Source of the DNA: Pseudomonas muyukensis
Lineage (GTDB): Bacteria; Pseudomonadota; Gammaproteobacteria; Pseudomonadales; Pseudomonadaceae
Direction: 5' to 3'
Assembly (NCBI RefSeq): GCF_019139535.1
Contig: NZ_CP077073.1
Span: 3,748,501 to 3,812,500, forward strand
Length of the DNA: 64,000 nucleotides
Shown here: in pieces, positions 27,301 through 36,100 of the stretch
Position numbering within the stretch: the stretch's first letter is position 1
Layout of the letters: each line of letters begins with the position of its first letter
The notes under the pieces: model-generated
Told to the model about the DNA's origin: nothing
Databases searched by the model: none
What the model saw: only the letters and a program-made list of their open reading frames with translations
Program-made: the position numbers and the translations under genes

Positions 27301-28132
27301 GGTTGGGCTGCTCTGGGCTGGACAAGGCAAAACCGGTGGTGTTGATCACCACCTCGGCCTGCACCTCGTCGAGCCAGGCTTGCACCTGCTCCAGACAGGC
27401 GTGCTCCTTGAGGCTGGCCACGGCGATCGGCAGCGGGTTGAGCCCGCACGCCTGCAAGCGCTGGCAGAACACATCGATGAACGCGGTGTTGGCCGCCTGC
27501 AGGTGCGAGCGATAGAACAGCAGCGGCGCCACCGGGTACTCGGGGTTCCACTCGCCGTACCAGTCCTGCAGCACGGCACTGGCGCGGGCCGGGTGATAGA
27601 CCGCCGTGCGCGGCAGCGGCTGGGGCTCGTCCCAGGGGTAGTCACGCCCCAGCCATTGGCTGGCCAGGCACTTGAACAGGTTGAGCGCGTTGGCCTTGCC
27701 ACCCTGGCGCAGGTAGTGCCACAGGCGCTCGGCCTGGGCCCCGCGCAGCGTGCCCAGGTCGGTGAGTTCCGGGTCCGGGCGGTCGTCGCCCGGCACCAGG
27801 ACCAACTGCACGCCACGGCTGGCGAGGGCCACCAACTGCTCGACGCCGTAGCGCCAGTAGCCGACACCGCCATGCAGCGAGACCAGGACCAGCTTGGCAT
27901 GGCGCAGGACCTGGTCGACATACAGGTCGACCGAGGCGTGGTTCTGCACCTGCATCGGGTTGGCCAGGCGCACGCTGGGAAAATCGTCCGGCAACTGCTC
28001 GGCGGTTTCGGCCAGCAGTGCCAGATGGGAGTCGCCGCTGCAGAGGATCACCAGCTCGGCAGGTGTCTGGCCGAGATCGGCAATGCTGTCGTCCGGCACG
28101 AAGCCGCCGGGCTGGGTCCGCAGCAGGTGCAT
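24371..28132 (-). CDS. cobN: cobaltochelatase large subunit CobN
   Basis: A 1253-residue protein, the usual length of CobN, the corrin-binding subunit of the aerobic cobaltochelatase. CobN/Mg-chelatase family blocks are recognisable: [40 protein letters not shown], and the C-terminal region with [16 protein letters not shown]. It inserts Co2+ into hydrogenobyrinic acid a,c-diamide using ATP hydrolysed by its AAA+ partners. It starts 3 bp after cobW and ends 2 bp before the chlI-type gene, so the four genes form one transcript under the upstream cobalamin riboswitch. Confidence 0.95.
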   Translation of the reverse strand: [1253 protein letters not shown]

Positions 28133-28135
28133 GGG

Positions 28136-29203
28136 TCAGGCGCCCAGGGCCTGGCGCAGGCGCGCTTGCAGCTGCACGGCGTCAAGGTCCTGGCCAATCA
28201 GTACCAGGCGGGTGATGCGCGCTTCATCGCTGCGCCAGGCGCGGTCGAAGTGCTTGTCGAAACGGGTGCCCACGCCCTGGATCAGCAGGCGCATCGGTTT
28301 GCCGGGGATGGCGGCGAAACCCTTGGCGCGCAGGATGCCGAATTCACCGACCAGTTGGCTCAGGGCATCGAGCAGCAGGCTTTCGTCGGCCTCGGGCAGG
28401 TCGATGGAAATCGAGTCGAAGGCATCATGATCGTGGTCGTCGTGATCGTCACCGTCGTGGTGCGAATCATGATGGGTGCGACGGCCATCGATATGCGCCT
28501 CGGACTCGGCGCCCACGCCCAGCAGCACGTCGAGCGGCAGGCGGCCACTGCTGGCCTCGATCACCTTGACCGCCGGCGGCAGTTCCTCGGCCACCTCGGC
28601 GCGCACCCCGGCCAGGCCGGCGGCGTCGATCAGGTCGGCCTTGTTCAGCACCACCAGGTCGGCGCTGGCCAACTGGTCGGCGAACAGCTCGTGCAGCGGC
28701 GACTCATGGTCCAGGTTGGGGTCGAGCTTGCGCTGGGCGTCGACCTGCTCGGGGTAGGCGGCGAAGGTGCCGGCAGCCACCGCCGGGCTGTCGACCACGG
28801 TGATCACCGCATCGACCGTGCAGGCGTTGCGGATTTCCGGCCACTGGAAGGCCTGTACCAGGGGCTTGGGCAGGGCCAGGCCGCTGGTTTCGATCAGGAT
28901 ATGGTCCAGGTCGCCGCGACGGGCCACCAGCTCGCGCATCACCGGGAAGAACTCCTCTTGCACGGTGCAGCACAGGCAGCCATTGGCCAGTTCGAAGACC
29001 CGGCCCAGCGCCTCTTCCTCGGTGCAGCCGATGCTGCACTGCTTGAGGATCTCGCCGTCGATGCCCAGTTCGCCGAATTCGTTGACGATCACCGCGATAC
29101 GGCGGCCCTGGGCGTTGTCGAGCATGTGGCGGAGCAAGGTGGTCTTGCCCGAGCCGAGAAAGCCGGTGACGATGGTGACGGGGAGCTTGGCCAGTGTTTT
29201 CAT
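28136..29203 (-). CDS. cobW: CobW-family GTPase, cobalt metallochaperone
   Basis: A 355-residue G3E-family GTPase. Walker A is GFLGSGKTT (residues 14-22), the metal-binding GCLCC motif is at 75-79, the guanine specificity motif NKAD at 187-190, and a His/Asp-rich metal-binding stretch at 243-260 links to the C-terminal CobW domain. The frame extends to 29344, but ATG 29203 starts the family N-terminus MKTLAKLPVTIVTGFLG. CobW is thought to deliver Co2+ to the chelatase, and it stands here directly before cobN. It is the first gene after a cobalamin riboswitch. Confidence 0.95.
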   Translation of the reverse strand: MKTLAKLPVTIVTGFLGSGKTTLLRHMLDNAQGRRIAVIVNEFGELGIDGEILKQCSIGCTEEEALGRVFELANGCLCCTVQEEFFPVMRELVARRGDLDHILIETSGLALPKPLVQAFQWPEIRNACTVDAVITVVDSPAVAAGTFAAYPEQVDAQRKLDPNLDHESPLHELFADQLASADLVVLNKADLIDAAGLAGVRAEVAEELPPAVKVIEASSGRLPLDVLLGVGAESEAHIDGRRTHHDSHHDGDDHDDHDHDAFDSISIDLPEADESLLLDALSQLVGEFGILRAKGFAAIPGKPMRLLIQGVGTRFDKHFDRAWRSDEARITRLVLIGQDLDAVQLQARLRQALGA

Positions 29204-29317
29204 GTCGCGTTGCCCTTGGCGGCTGTGGCGCGGGCATGCGGGACGGCGGCCGCGGCCATGCTGGCCGGGCGCGTTCGCCACCGGATCACCCCGCCCGGTT
29301 GAAAGTCGAAAACGTCG

Positions 29318-29487
29318 CGAGGCAGGTCTCCTGGCTTGCACCAATCCGGCGTCGGGGCCGGTGGCTCGGCGCCTTCCCGCGCGCCTGCGCAGTGGCTGTG
29401 CCGAACCTTTCAGTGCCTACAGTTGCGGGGGCAGCCGCGGCTTGTACCGCGTTCCCGTCTTAGCTCAGGCCAGGCCTGAGAACCTCG
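29318..29487 (-). promoter_or_regulatory. cobalamin riboswitch upstream of cobW-cobN
   Basis: On the minus strand the conserved elements appear in the right order: CGGGAACGCGGT, then GGCTGCCCCCGCAACTGTA, GCCACTG, GGGAAGGCG, and GCCAGGAGACCTGCC near the 3' end. A closing helix pairs CGAGG at the 5' boundary with CCTCG at the 3' boundary. It ends about 115 bp before the cobW start and should lower expression of cobW-cobN-chlI-vWA when adenosylcobalamin is plentiful. Confidence 0.93.
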
Positions 29488-29577
29488 AAGCGGCAAGGCT
29501 ACGCATCCACCCGACAACGGTCAACCGCCGCCGCGATTGACGCCGGCTACGCCCCGTGATTTGCTAGCGCATTGCCT

Positions 29578-29712
29578 GCAGGTGCCCCCAGCCGGGGGTG
29601 AAACGGGAAACCGGTGCGTCACATGGCCTCCAACAGGCCAGGACAAAGCCGGTGCTGCCCCCGCAACGGTAAGCGAGCGCACCCTGCCTCGCCAGCCCGG
29701 AGACCGGCCTGC
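29578..29712 (+). promoter_or_regulatory. cobalamin riboswitch upstream of cbtB-cbtA
   Basis: On the plus strand: AAACGGGAAACCGGTGCG, GTGCTGCCCCCGCAACGGTA, and AGCCCGGAGACCGGCCTGCC, with a closing helix GCAGG/CCTGC. It is shorter than the divergent riboswitch and lacks an obvious GCCACTG arm. It ends about 116 bp before cbtB and should control cbtB-cbtA-cobE-cobM. Confidence 0.92.
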
Positions 29713-29828
29713 CGTGCTCGATGAACAACCCCGCGGTGGGCGGGTGCTGTCGCATGCCCTGGGCCATCCGTGCCTGGGGGCGTCGCGCTTGCCCGTTGCC
29801 CAAAACAAAAGCAGCAGAGGAACGCGTC

Positions 29829-30014
29829 ATGCCTATCACCAGTGCCAAGCACAGCATCGCCACCCCCGTCAGCCTCAGCCAGCGCCTGCTGGTCGCCGTG
29901 GGCGCCAGCCTGCTGGGCCTGAGCCTGGTGTACTTCGCCGGCTTCTCGCACATCGAGGCGGTACACAACGCCGCCCACGACACCCGCCACAGCGCCGCCT
30001 TCCCCTGCCACTGA
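29829..30014 (+). CDS. cbtB: CbtB, small subunit of cobalt transporter
   Basis: A 61-residue protein with one membrane helix (LLVAVGASLLGLSLVYFAGF) and a His-rich tail (HIEAVHNAAHDTRHSAAFPCH) ending in Cys-His, the hallmark of CbtB, which probably binds the incoming cobalt. I start at ATG 29829 after an AGAGGAACG site. It lies directly downstream of a cobalamin riboswitch and 10 bp before cbtA. CbtAB was described as a predicted B12-regulated cobalt uptake system. Confidence 0.93.
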   Translation: MPITSAKHSIATPVSLSQRLLVAVGASLLGLSLVYFAGFSHIEAVHNAAHDTRHSAAFPCH

Positions 30015-30024
30015 GTATCCCTGC

Positions 30025-30720
30025 ATGATCACGCGCATTGCCCGCACCGCGGGCTTCAGCGGGCTGCTCGCCGCCCTGCTGCTGACCCTGCTGCAAAGTT
30101 TCTGGATCGCCCCGCTGATCCTCCAGGCGGAAACCTTCGAGAGCGCCGCCCCGGTAGCCGAGCAGCATGAACACGCACCAGCCGAAGCCGGCCACAGCCA
30201 TGAGCACAGCGCCGAGGCCTGGGCACCGGAAGACGGCTGGCAGCGGGTGCTGGCCACCACCGGCGGCAACCTGGTGGTAGCCGTCGGCTTCGCCCTGCTC
30301 CTCGCCGCGCTGTACAGCCTGCGTGAGCCGGGCCGCGTCAGCACCGGGGCGCTCTGGGGCCTGGCCGGCTTCGCCGTGTTCTGCCTGGCGCCCACCCTGG
30401 GCTTGCCCGCCGAGCTGCCAGGCACCGCCGCCGCCGACCTGGGCCAACGCCAGGCCTGGTGGATCGGCACCGCCGCCGCCACCGCGGCCGGCCTGGCCTT
30501 GCTGGTGTTCAGCCGGCATTGGTTGTTCAAGGTGCTGGGTGTCGTGCTGCTGGTAAGCCCCCATGTGATCGGCGCGCCGCAACCGGCGGTGCACGCCAGC
30601 CTGGCGCCAGAGGCCCTGGCCAGCCAGTTCAAGATCGCCTCCTGGCTGACCAACGCCGCGTTCTGGCTGGCCCTGGGCCTGCTCAGCGCCTGGCTGTTCC
30701 GCCGCGCCAACCCGGCCTGA
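30025..30720 (+). CDS. cbtA: CbtA, membrane subunit of cobalt transporter
   Basis: A 231-residue inner-membrane protein with about five hydrophobic segments (LLAALLLTLLQSFWIAPLIL, VVAVGFALLLAALYSL, and three later). A His-rich periplasmic or cytoplasmic loop at about 46-66 (EQHEHAPAEAGHSHEHSAEA) is likely metal-binding. It partners CbtB in cobalt import under cobalamin riboswitch control. Its stop overlaps the cobE start by one base (TGATG), linking uptake to corrin synthesis. Confidence 0.93.
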   Translation: MITRIARTAGFSGLLAALLLTLLQSFWIAPLILQAETFESAAPVAEQHEHAPAEAGHSHEHSAEAWAPEDGWQRVLATTGGNLVVAVGFALLLAALYSLREPGRVSTGALWGLAGFAVFCLAPTLGLPAELPGTAAADLGQRQAWWIGTAAATAAGLALLVFSRHWLFKVLGVVLLVSPHVIGAPQPAVHASLAPEALASQFKIASWLTNAAFWLALGLLSAWLFRRANPA

Positions 30721-31130
30721 TGCTCGACTTCAGCCTGCAGCCCGCGCTGTACGCGGGCTTTGGTTGTCGCCGCGGCTGCCCCGTCGAGACCCTGGCGGTG
30801 CTGCTGCGCCAGACCATGGCCCGCCACGCCCTGCCCCTGTCGGCCTTGCGCGCCATCGCCAGCATCGACCCCAAGGCCCGCGAACCGGGCTTGCTGGCCC
30901 TGGCCGAGCGCCTTGGCGTGCCGTTTTTGTGCTTCGACGCCGCGCACCTGCTGGCTTTCGAGCCGATGCTCAGCCAACGCTCGGCCACTGCCTACGCCCA
31001 GACCGGCTGCTGGGGCGTGGCCGAAAGCGCCGCCCTGGCCCTGGCTGCCCGCGCTTCGCCACAACCCAACCTGCACGTGCCGCGGCAGGTCCTTGCCGGC
31101 GCTACCCTGGCGCTGGCCATCGGCGGATAA
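30720..31130 (+). CDS. cobE: CobE, cobalamin biosynthesis protein (CbiG C-terminal-like)
   Basis: A 136-residue protein of the CobE/CbiG C-terminal family. The signature GFGCRRGCPVETL near the N-terminus and the block TGCWGVAESAAL (near 108-119) are typical. It starts at ATG 30720, overlapping the cbtA stop, so it is translationally coupled. The precise step is unsettled in the literature; it is associated with ring contraction and C11 methylation in the aerobic corrin pathway, which fits its position just before cobM. Confidence 0.9.
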   Translation: MLDFSLQPALYAGFGCRRGCPVETLAVLLRQTMARHALPLSALRAIASIDPKAREPGLLALAERLGVPFLCFDAAHLLAFEPMLSQRSATAYAQTGCWGVAESAALALAARASPQPNLHVPRQVLAGATLALAIGG

Positions 31131-31158
31131 TCCGCATCTTTACCTGCAAGGAACCGCC

Positions 31159-31911
31159 ATGACGGTCTACTTCATCGGTGCCGGCCCCGGCGATCCGGAA
31201 CTGATCACGGTCAAGGGCCAGCGCCTGATTCGCCAATGCCCGGTGATCATCTACGCAGGCTCCCTGGTCCCGCCTGCGCTGCTCGAGGGCCATAACGCCC
31301 GAACCGTGCTCAACAGCGCCGAACTGCACCTGGAGCAGATCGTCGAAGCCATGCGCCAGGCCCACGCCGAAGGCCTGGACGTGGCCCGGGTGCACAGCGG
31401 CGATCCCAGCCTGTACGGCGCCATCGGCGAACAGATCCGCCACCTGCAGGCACTGGGCATCGACTACCAGATCATTCCCGGGGTCACCGCCACTGCCGCC
31501 AGCGCCGCATTGCTGGGCTGCGAGCTGACCCTCCCGGACGTGGCGCAGACGGTGATCCTCACCCGCTACGGCGACAGCTCGCCGATGCCGCCTGGCGAAC
31601 AACTGGCCGATCTGGCCCGGCATGGCAGCACCCTGGCCATTCACCTGGGGGTCAAGCACCTGGCGCGCATCGTCGACGAGCTTTTACCGCACTATGGCGG
31701 CGCCTGCCCGATTGCCGTGGTGCACCGTGCCACCTGGCCGGACCAGGATTGGGCCCGTGGCACCCTGGCGGATATCGTCGAGCGGGTAGCGGCCAAAGGC
31801 TTTCGCCGCACCGCGCTGATTCTGGTCGGCCAGGTGCTGGGCGATGCGCCGTTCGCCGACTCCGCGCTGTACCGGGCCGGGCACGCCCACCTGTACCGCC
31901 AGGGCAGTTGA
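31159..31911 (+). CDS. cobM: precorrin-4 C11-methyltransferase CobM
   Basis: A 250-residue S-adenosylmethionine-dependent tetrapyrrole methylase. It opens with VYFIGAGPGDPELITVKG, has the conserved GDPSLYGA block and the RTALILVGQ segment, and matches CobM/CbiF length. It methylates C11 of precorrin-4 to form precorrin-5 in aerobic cobalamin synthesis. It is the last gene of the cbtB-cbtA-cobE-cobM unit and is followed by a REP sequence. Confidence 0.95.
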   Translation: MTVYFIGAGPGDPELITVKGQRLIRQCPVIIYAGSLVPPALLEGHNARTVLNSAELHLEQIVEAMRQAHAEGLDVARVHSGDPSLYGAIGEQIRHLQALGIDYQIIPGVTATAASAALLGCELTLPDVAQTVILTRYGDSSPMPPGEQLADLARHGSTLAIHLGVKHLARIVDELLPHYGGACPIAVVHRATWPDQDWARGTLADIVERVAAKGFRRTALILVGQVLGDAPFADSALYRAGHAHLYRQGS

Positions 31912-31943
31912 AGCGATTGCCGTCGTTGACGACCGCGCCGCCC

Positions 31944-31991
31944 TGTAGGAGCGGCCTTGTGTCGCGAAAGGGCTGCAAAGCAGCCCCGGCA
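31944..31991. repeat. single REP sequence (tgtcgcga type)
   Basis: TGTAGGAGCGGCCTTGTGTC followed by GCGAAAGGGCTGCAAAGCAGCCCC, with an internal palindrome GGGCTGCAAAGCAGCCC. It is the same family as the pairs at 11619 and 41995, lies 33 bp after cobM, and may stabilise or end that transcript. Confidence 0.8.
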
Positions 31992-32106
31992 TTGTTGAAT
32001 TGAATACAGCCATGCCCGAAAAATCGCGAAGACCTTGCAAGGGCTGATTGCCGTCGGGGAAGGCGGCGTTGCACACTGCGTGCAACTTGCCAACGGAATG
32101 CCTGCC

Positions 32107-32349
32107 ATGCTCGAACTGCGCCCCAACTGCGAATGCTGCGACCGCGACCTGCCGGCCGACAGCCCGGATGCACTGATCTGTTCGTTCGAATGCACCTTCT
32201 GCCGCCCCTGCAACGAGCGCCACTTCCAGGGCCAGTGCCCCAATTGCGGCGGGCAACTGGTGATCCGCCCTACCCGCACCGGCAAGGCCCTGGCCAACAA
32301 CCCGGCAGCGACCCAGCGGGTCAACAAGCCTCACGCAGCTTGCCCTTGA
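32107..32349 (+). CDS. DUF1272 small Cys-rich protein
   Basis: An 80-residue protein with the DUF1272 start LELRPNCECCDRDLP and three further Cys pairs or near-pairs (CSFECTFCRPCNE, CPNCGG), suggesting two zinc sites. I start at ATG 32107, where the family begins, rather than the longer frame from 32035. It stands alone between cobM and the BvgA-like operon. Function is unknown; nucleic-acid or protein binding through zinc is a guess. Confidence 0.85.
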   Translation: MLELRPNCECCDRDLPADSPDALICSFECTFCRPCNERHFQGQCPNCGGQLVIRPTRTGKALANNPAATQRVNKPHAACP

Positions 32350-32355
32350 GGGTAT

Positions 32356-32405
32356 TTGTAGGAATTTTCAACAACATCTTGTAGGTTTATCAACACACCT
32401 ATACT
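32356..32405 (+). promoter_or_regulatory. direct repeats and -10 element upstream of BvgA-like regulator
   Basis: TTGTAGGAATTTTCAACA (32356) recurs as TTGTAGGTTTATCAACA (32379), 23 bp apart. A good -10 hexamer TATACT follows at 32400-32405. The arrangement looks like an activator or autoregulator site abutting a promoter, about 118 bp before the response-regulator start. Prediction only. Confidence 0.45.
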
Positions 32406-32522
32406 CGCCTATTACCAAGGCTCCTGATTATCCGTAAGGTGCGCGCAGCCCAGTTGGCCCGCCGCCTTGCGTATGCAGTGAAACGCAGGACGCGGGCTGC
32501 ACCTTGTACAGGAGTTACCCAT

Positions 32523-33137
32523 ATGACATCCGTGTTGCTGGTTGATGACCACCACATTGTTCGATTGGCCGTGCGCATGCTGCTCGAACGCGAACGCTTC
32601 ACCGTCGTGGGTGAAACCGGCAGCGGCAAGGATGCCGCACGCCTGGCCAGGGACACCAAGGCCGAAGTCGTCATCCTCGATATCGGCCTGCCCGACCTTG
32701 ACGGCATGGAGGTGATCAAGCGCCTTAAACTGCTGGAGCCCGCGCCAAGGATAATGGCCCTCACCGGCCAACCCGCCGACCTTTATGTACGCCGCTGCAT
32801 GGATGCGGGCATCTCGGCTTTTGTCAACAAGGACGAAGACCTCGATGCCATGGTGTTCGCCCTCAAGGCCTTGGTCAAAGGCTACTCGACCTTCCCGCAG
32901 ATGGCGGTCAACAGCAATACCCTGGAGAGCGAGAGCGAGCGCCTGCGGCTTTTGTCCAATCGGGAAATGGAGGTGCTGCGCCGCCTGTGCGCAGGCCAGT
33001 CCAACAAGCTCATTGGCGAACAGATGAACCTTAGCGCCAAGACCATCAGCACCTATCGCGGCCGTATCATGGAGAAGCTCAAGGTCGAGTCGCTGGTTGA
33101 AATGGTCGACCTGGCCAAACGCAACAACGTGGCCTGA
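32523..33137 (+). CDS. BvgA-like NarL/LuxR-family response regulator
   Basis: A 204-residue regulator. The receiver domain starts SVLLVDDHHIVR, with phosphoacceptor Asp53 (VVILDIGLPDLDG). The C-terminal LuxR helix-turn-helix reads LSNREMEVLRRLCAGQSNKL through KTISTYRGRIMEKL. I start at ATG 32523, with an AGGAG site 8 bp upstream, not the longer open frame. The hybrid kinase begins 3 bp after its stop, so the pair is an operon and likely a BvgA/BvgS or EvgA/EvgS-type phosphorelay. Target genes are unknown. Confidence 0.92.
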   Translation: MTSVLLVDDHHIVRLAVRMLLERERFTVVGETGSGKDAARLARDTKAEVVILDIGLPDLDGMEVIKRLKLLEPAPRIMALTGQPADLYVRRCMDAGISAFVNKDEDLDAMVFALKALVKGYSTFPQMAVNSNTLESESERLRLLSNREMEVLRRLCAGQSNKLIGEQMNLSAKTISTYRGRIMEKLKVESLVEMVDLAKRNNVA

Positions 33138-33140
33138 ACC

Positions 33141-36100
33141 ATGATCGGGCGCACGCTGCTGTGCCTGTTACTGGCCCTCTCATGGCCGTTATCCGCCCCT
33201 GCCGCCGTGCAGGGCGAAAGCCGCCACCTGCTGGCGCGGGCCTTGAGCGCCGCGCCCCCGTTGCAACTCGACGACACTGACCGACGCTGGCTGGCGCAGC
33301 GTAAAGAGCTGGTGCTGGGAAGCTCGCGTCCGGACTACCCACCGTTCGACATCAACACCAGCCAGGCCGACTACGAAGGCTTGAGCGCCGACTACGCCGG
33401 GCTGATCGGCGAACAGCTCGGCGTGCCGGTGCGGGTGCGCCGCTATGCCAGCCGCGCCCTGGCCCTGGCCGCGCTGCGCGCCGGCGAAGTCGACTTGCTG
33501 GGCACCTCCAACGCCTTCGAGGCCAACGATGCCGAGCTGGCCCTCACCCACTCCTATGCCGACGACCTGCCAGTCGTCGCCTCGCGCCATTCCCGCACGC
33601 TGCGCGAAGACGACGACCTGGCCGGGCTGCACCTGGCCATGGTCGACCACTATCTGCCGATGCAGACCGTGCAACAGCTGTTCCCCCAGGCCCAACTGCG
33701 CCTGTACCGCTCGACCCTGGCCGGTATCGCGGCGGTGGCCCTGGGCCAGGCCGACGCCTACCTGGGCGATGCCATCAGTACCGACTACGTGATCGCCAAG
33801 GGTTACCAGGGGATGGTCAAGGTCGACCACTTCGTCAAGGCGCCGGCCGGCACCTTTGCCTTTGCCCTGGCCCGCGACAACCCGCGCCTGCTGAAACTGG
33901 TGAACCTGGCCTTGGCCAGGATCGCCGACAGCGAGCGGCTGAACATCCTGCGCCGCTGGACCAGCGGCAGCACCAGTGTCCTGCTCGATCGCCGCCTGGC
34001 TGCCCTGACTCTGGAAGAGCGCGACTGGATCGAGCAACACCGCCAGGTCAAGGTCATGATCAATACCACCCTGGCGCCGCTGAGCTTTACCGATGCCCAG
34101 CAAAACCCCCGTGGCATCGCCCTGGACCTGCTGGAGCGCATCAGCCTGCGCACCGGCCTGCGCTTCCAGATCGTCGAGTCCGAGTCATTCCAGGACATGG
34201 TCGAGCAGACCGCCCAGGGCCAGGTCGACATGATCGGCGCCATCGGCTATGGCGTGCACCGCGCCCTGCGCCTGCGCTACACCCGCCCCTACATGATCAG
34301 CCCACGGGTACTGGTTACCCGGCACAATGCTCCGCCGCTGATTGGCGACCAGCCGCTGAGTGGCCTGCGCGTGGCGCTGTTGCGCGGCTCACCGTTGCGC
34401 GAGGGCCTGGAGCGCCAGGCCATCGGCATCCAGCCGATCGAGGTGGAGAACCCCTTGCAACTGATGGAGGCCGTGGCCAACGGCGAGGCCGACGTGGCGA
34501 TCAGTTCGCACATCAACGCCGCCTACTTCATCAACCAGGTGTTCAAGGGCCGCCTCAGGATCGCCGGCCTGCAAGGTGACGAGCCGGCCCTGGCGGCATT
34601 CGCCGTCAGCCCGGCGCTGCCGCAGTTGCAGGCGATCCTCGACAAGGCGCTGCTGAGCATCCCGCCGGACGAACTGGAGCAACTGGTCAACCGCTGGCGT
34701 ACCAATGCCGTGGTCAGCGACAGCCCCTGGCGCAACTACCGTACCCTGGCCTTGCAGGTGCTGGTGCTGGCCGCCGTGCTGCTGGCCGGCGTGGTGTTCT
34801 GGAATACCTACCTGCGCAAGCTGATTCACCAGCGCACCGAAGCCCAGCGCGCCTTGCAGGAGCAGTTGGCGCTCAGCCGCAGCTTGCTCGAGCAATTGCG
34901 CCAGGCCAAGGACGATGCCGAACGGGCCAGCCAGGCGAAAAGCACCTTCCTGGCGGTCATGAGCCATGAAATCCGCACGCCGATGAACGCGGTCATCGGC
35001 TTGCTCGAGCTGGCCCTGGAGGACAGCCGCCACGGGCGCAGCGACAGCCACGCGCTGAAAACCGCCCACGACTCGGCGCTCGGCCTGCTCGACCTGATCG
35101 GCGATGTGCTCGATATCTCGCGCATCGAGTCCGGTCATATGACCCTGCAGCCCCAGCCGGTCGAGTTGATCGAGCTGGTTCAGGCGACCTTGCGGGTGTT
35201 CGAGGGCAATGCGCGGGCCAAGGGTATCGAGCTGCGCGGCGCACTGCCCGCGCCACCCTGCTGGGTGCGGGTCGACGCCTTGCGCCTCAAGCAGGTGCTG
35301 TCGAACCTGATCAGCAATGCCATCAAGTTCACCGACCGCGGACAGGTCGACGTGACCCTCACCGCCCAGGCGCTGGACGCCCAACGGCGGCGCATCACCC
35401 TGCAGGTTCGTGACAGCGGCATGGGCATCAGCGCCGCTGATCAGGCGCGCCTGTTCAACGCATTCGCCCAGGCCGACGGCAGCCAGGGCCGCCAAGGTGC
35501 CGGGCTGGGCCTGGTGATCAGCCGCGAGCTGTGCGAGTTGATGGGCGGCCAGTTGAGCCTGCAAAGTCTCGAGGGCCTCGGGACCCAGGTCGATATCCTG
35601 CTCACCTTGCAGGTCTGCCCCCCACCCAGTCGGGAGCCGGTGAGCAGTATCGGCCGGGAGATCGCCGGCGGGCCTTTGCAGGTGCTGGTGGTCGACGATT
35701 ATCCAGCCAACCTGCTGCTGCTCGAGAAACAGTTGCGCTCACTCGGGCACCACGTAGTGCTCGCCGACCAGGGCGAGGCGGCCCTGGCGCTGTGGCAGGC
35801 CGGGCACTTCGATGTGGTGCTCAGCGACTGCAGCATGCCGGTGATGGACGGCCATGAACTGGCCCGGCGCATCCGCGCCGCGGAACAACAACGCGCGCGC
35901 CCGGCCTGTCGCATCATCGGCGTCACCGCCAACGCCCAGGCTGAAGAACGCCAGCGTTGCCTGGACAGCGGCATGGACGACTGCCTGTTCAAGCCAATCG
36001 GCCTGCAGGCCCTGAAAGGCTGCCTGGCCCACCTGCACAGCATCGCCCCAAACGCCTGCCCGACGGCACGTGCCAGTGGTTTCGATCTCGAACAGCTGCG

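Noticed and set aside
24401..29302. 1633-residue open frame opposite cobN and cobW
   Set aside because: Antisense shadow caused by high GC and codon bias; the translation is low-complexity and the opposite strand holds recognised genes.
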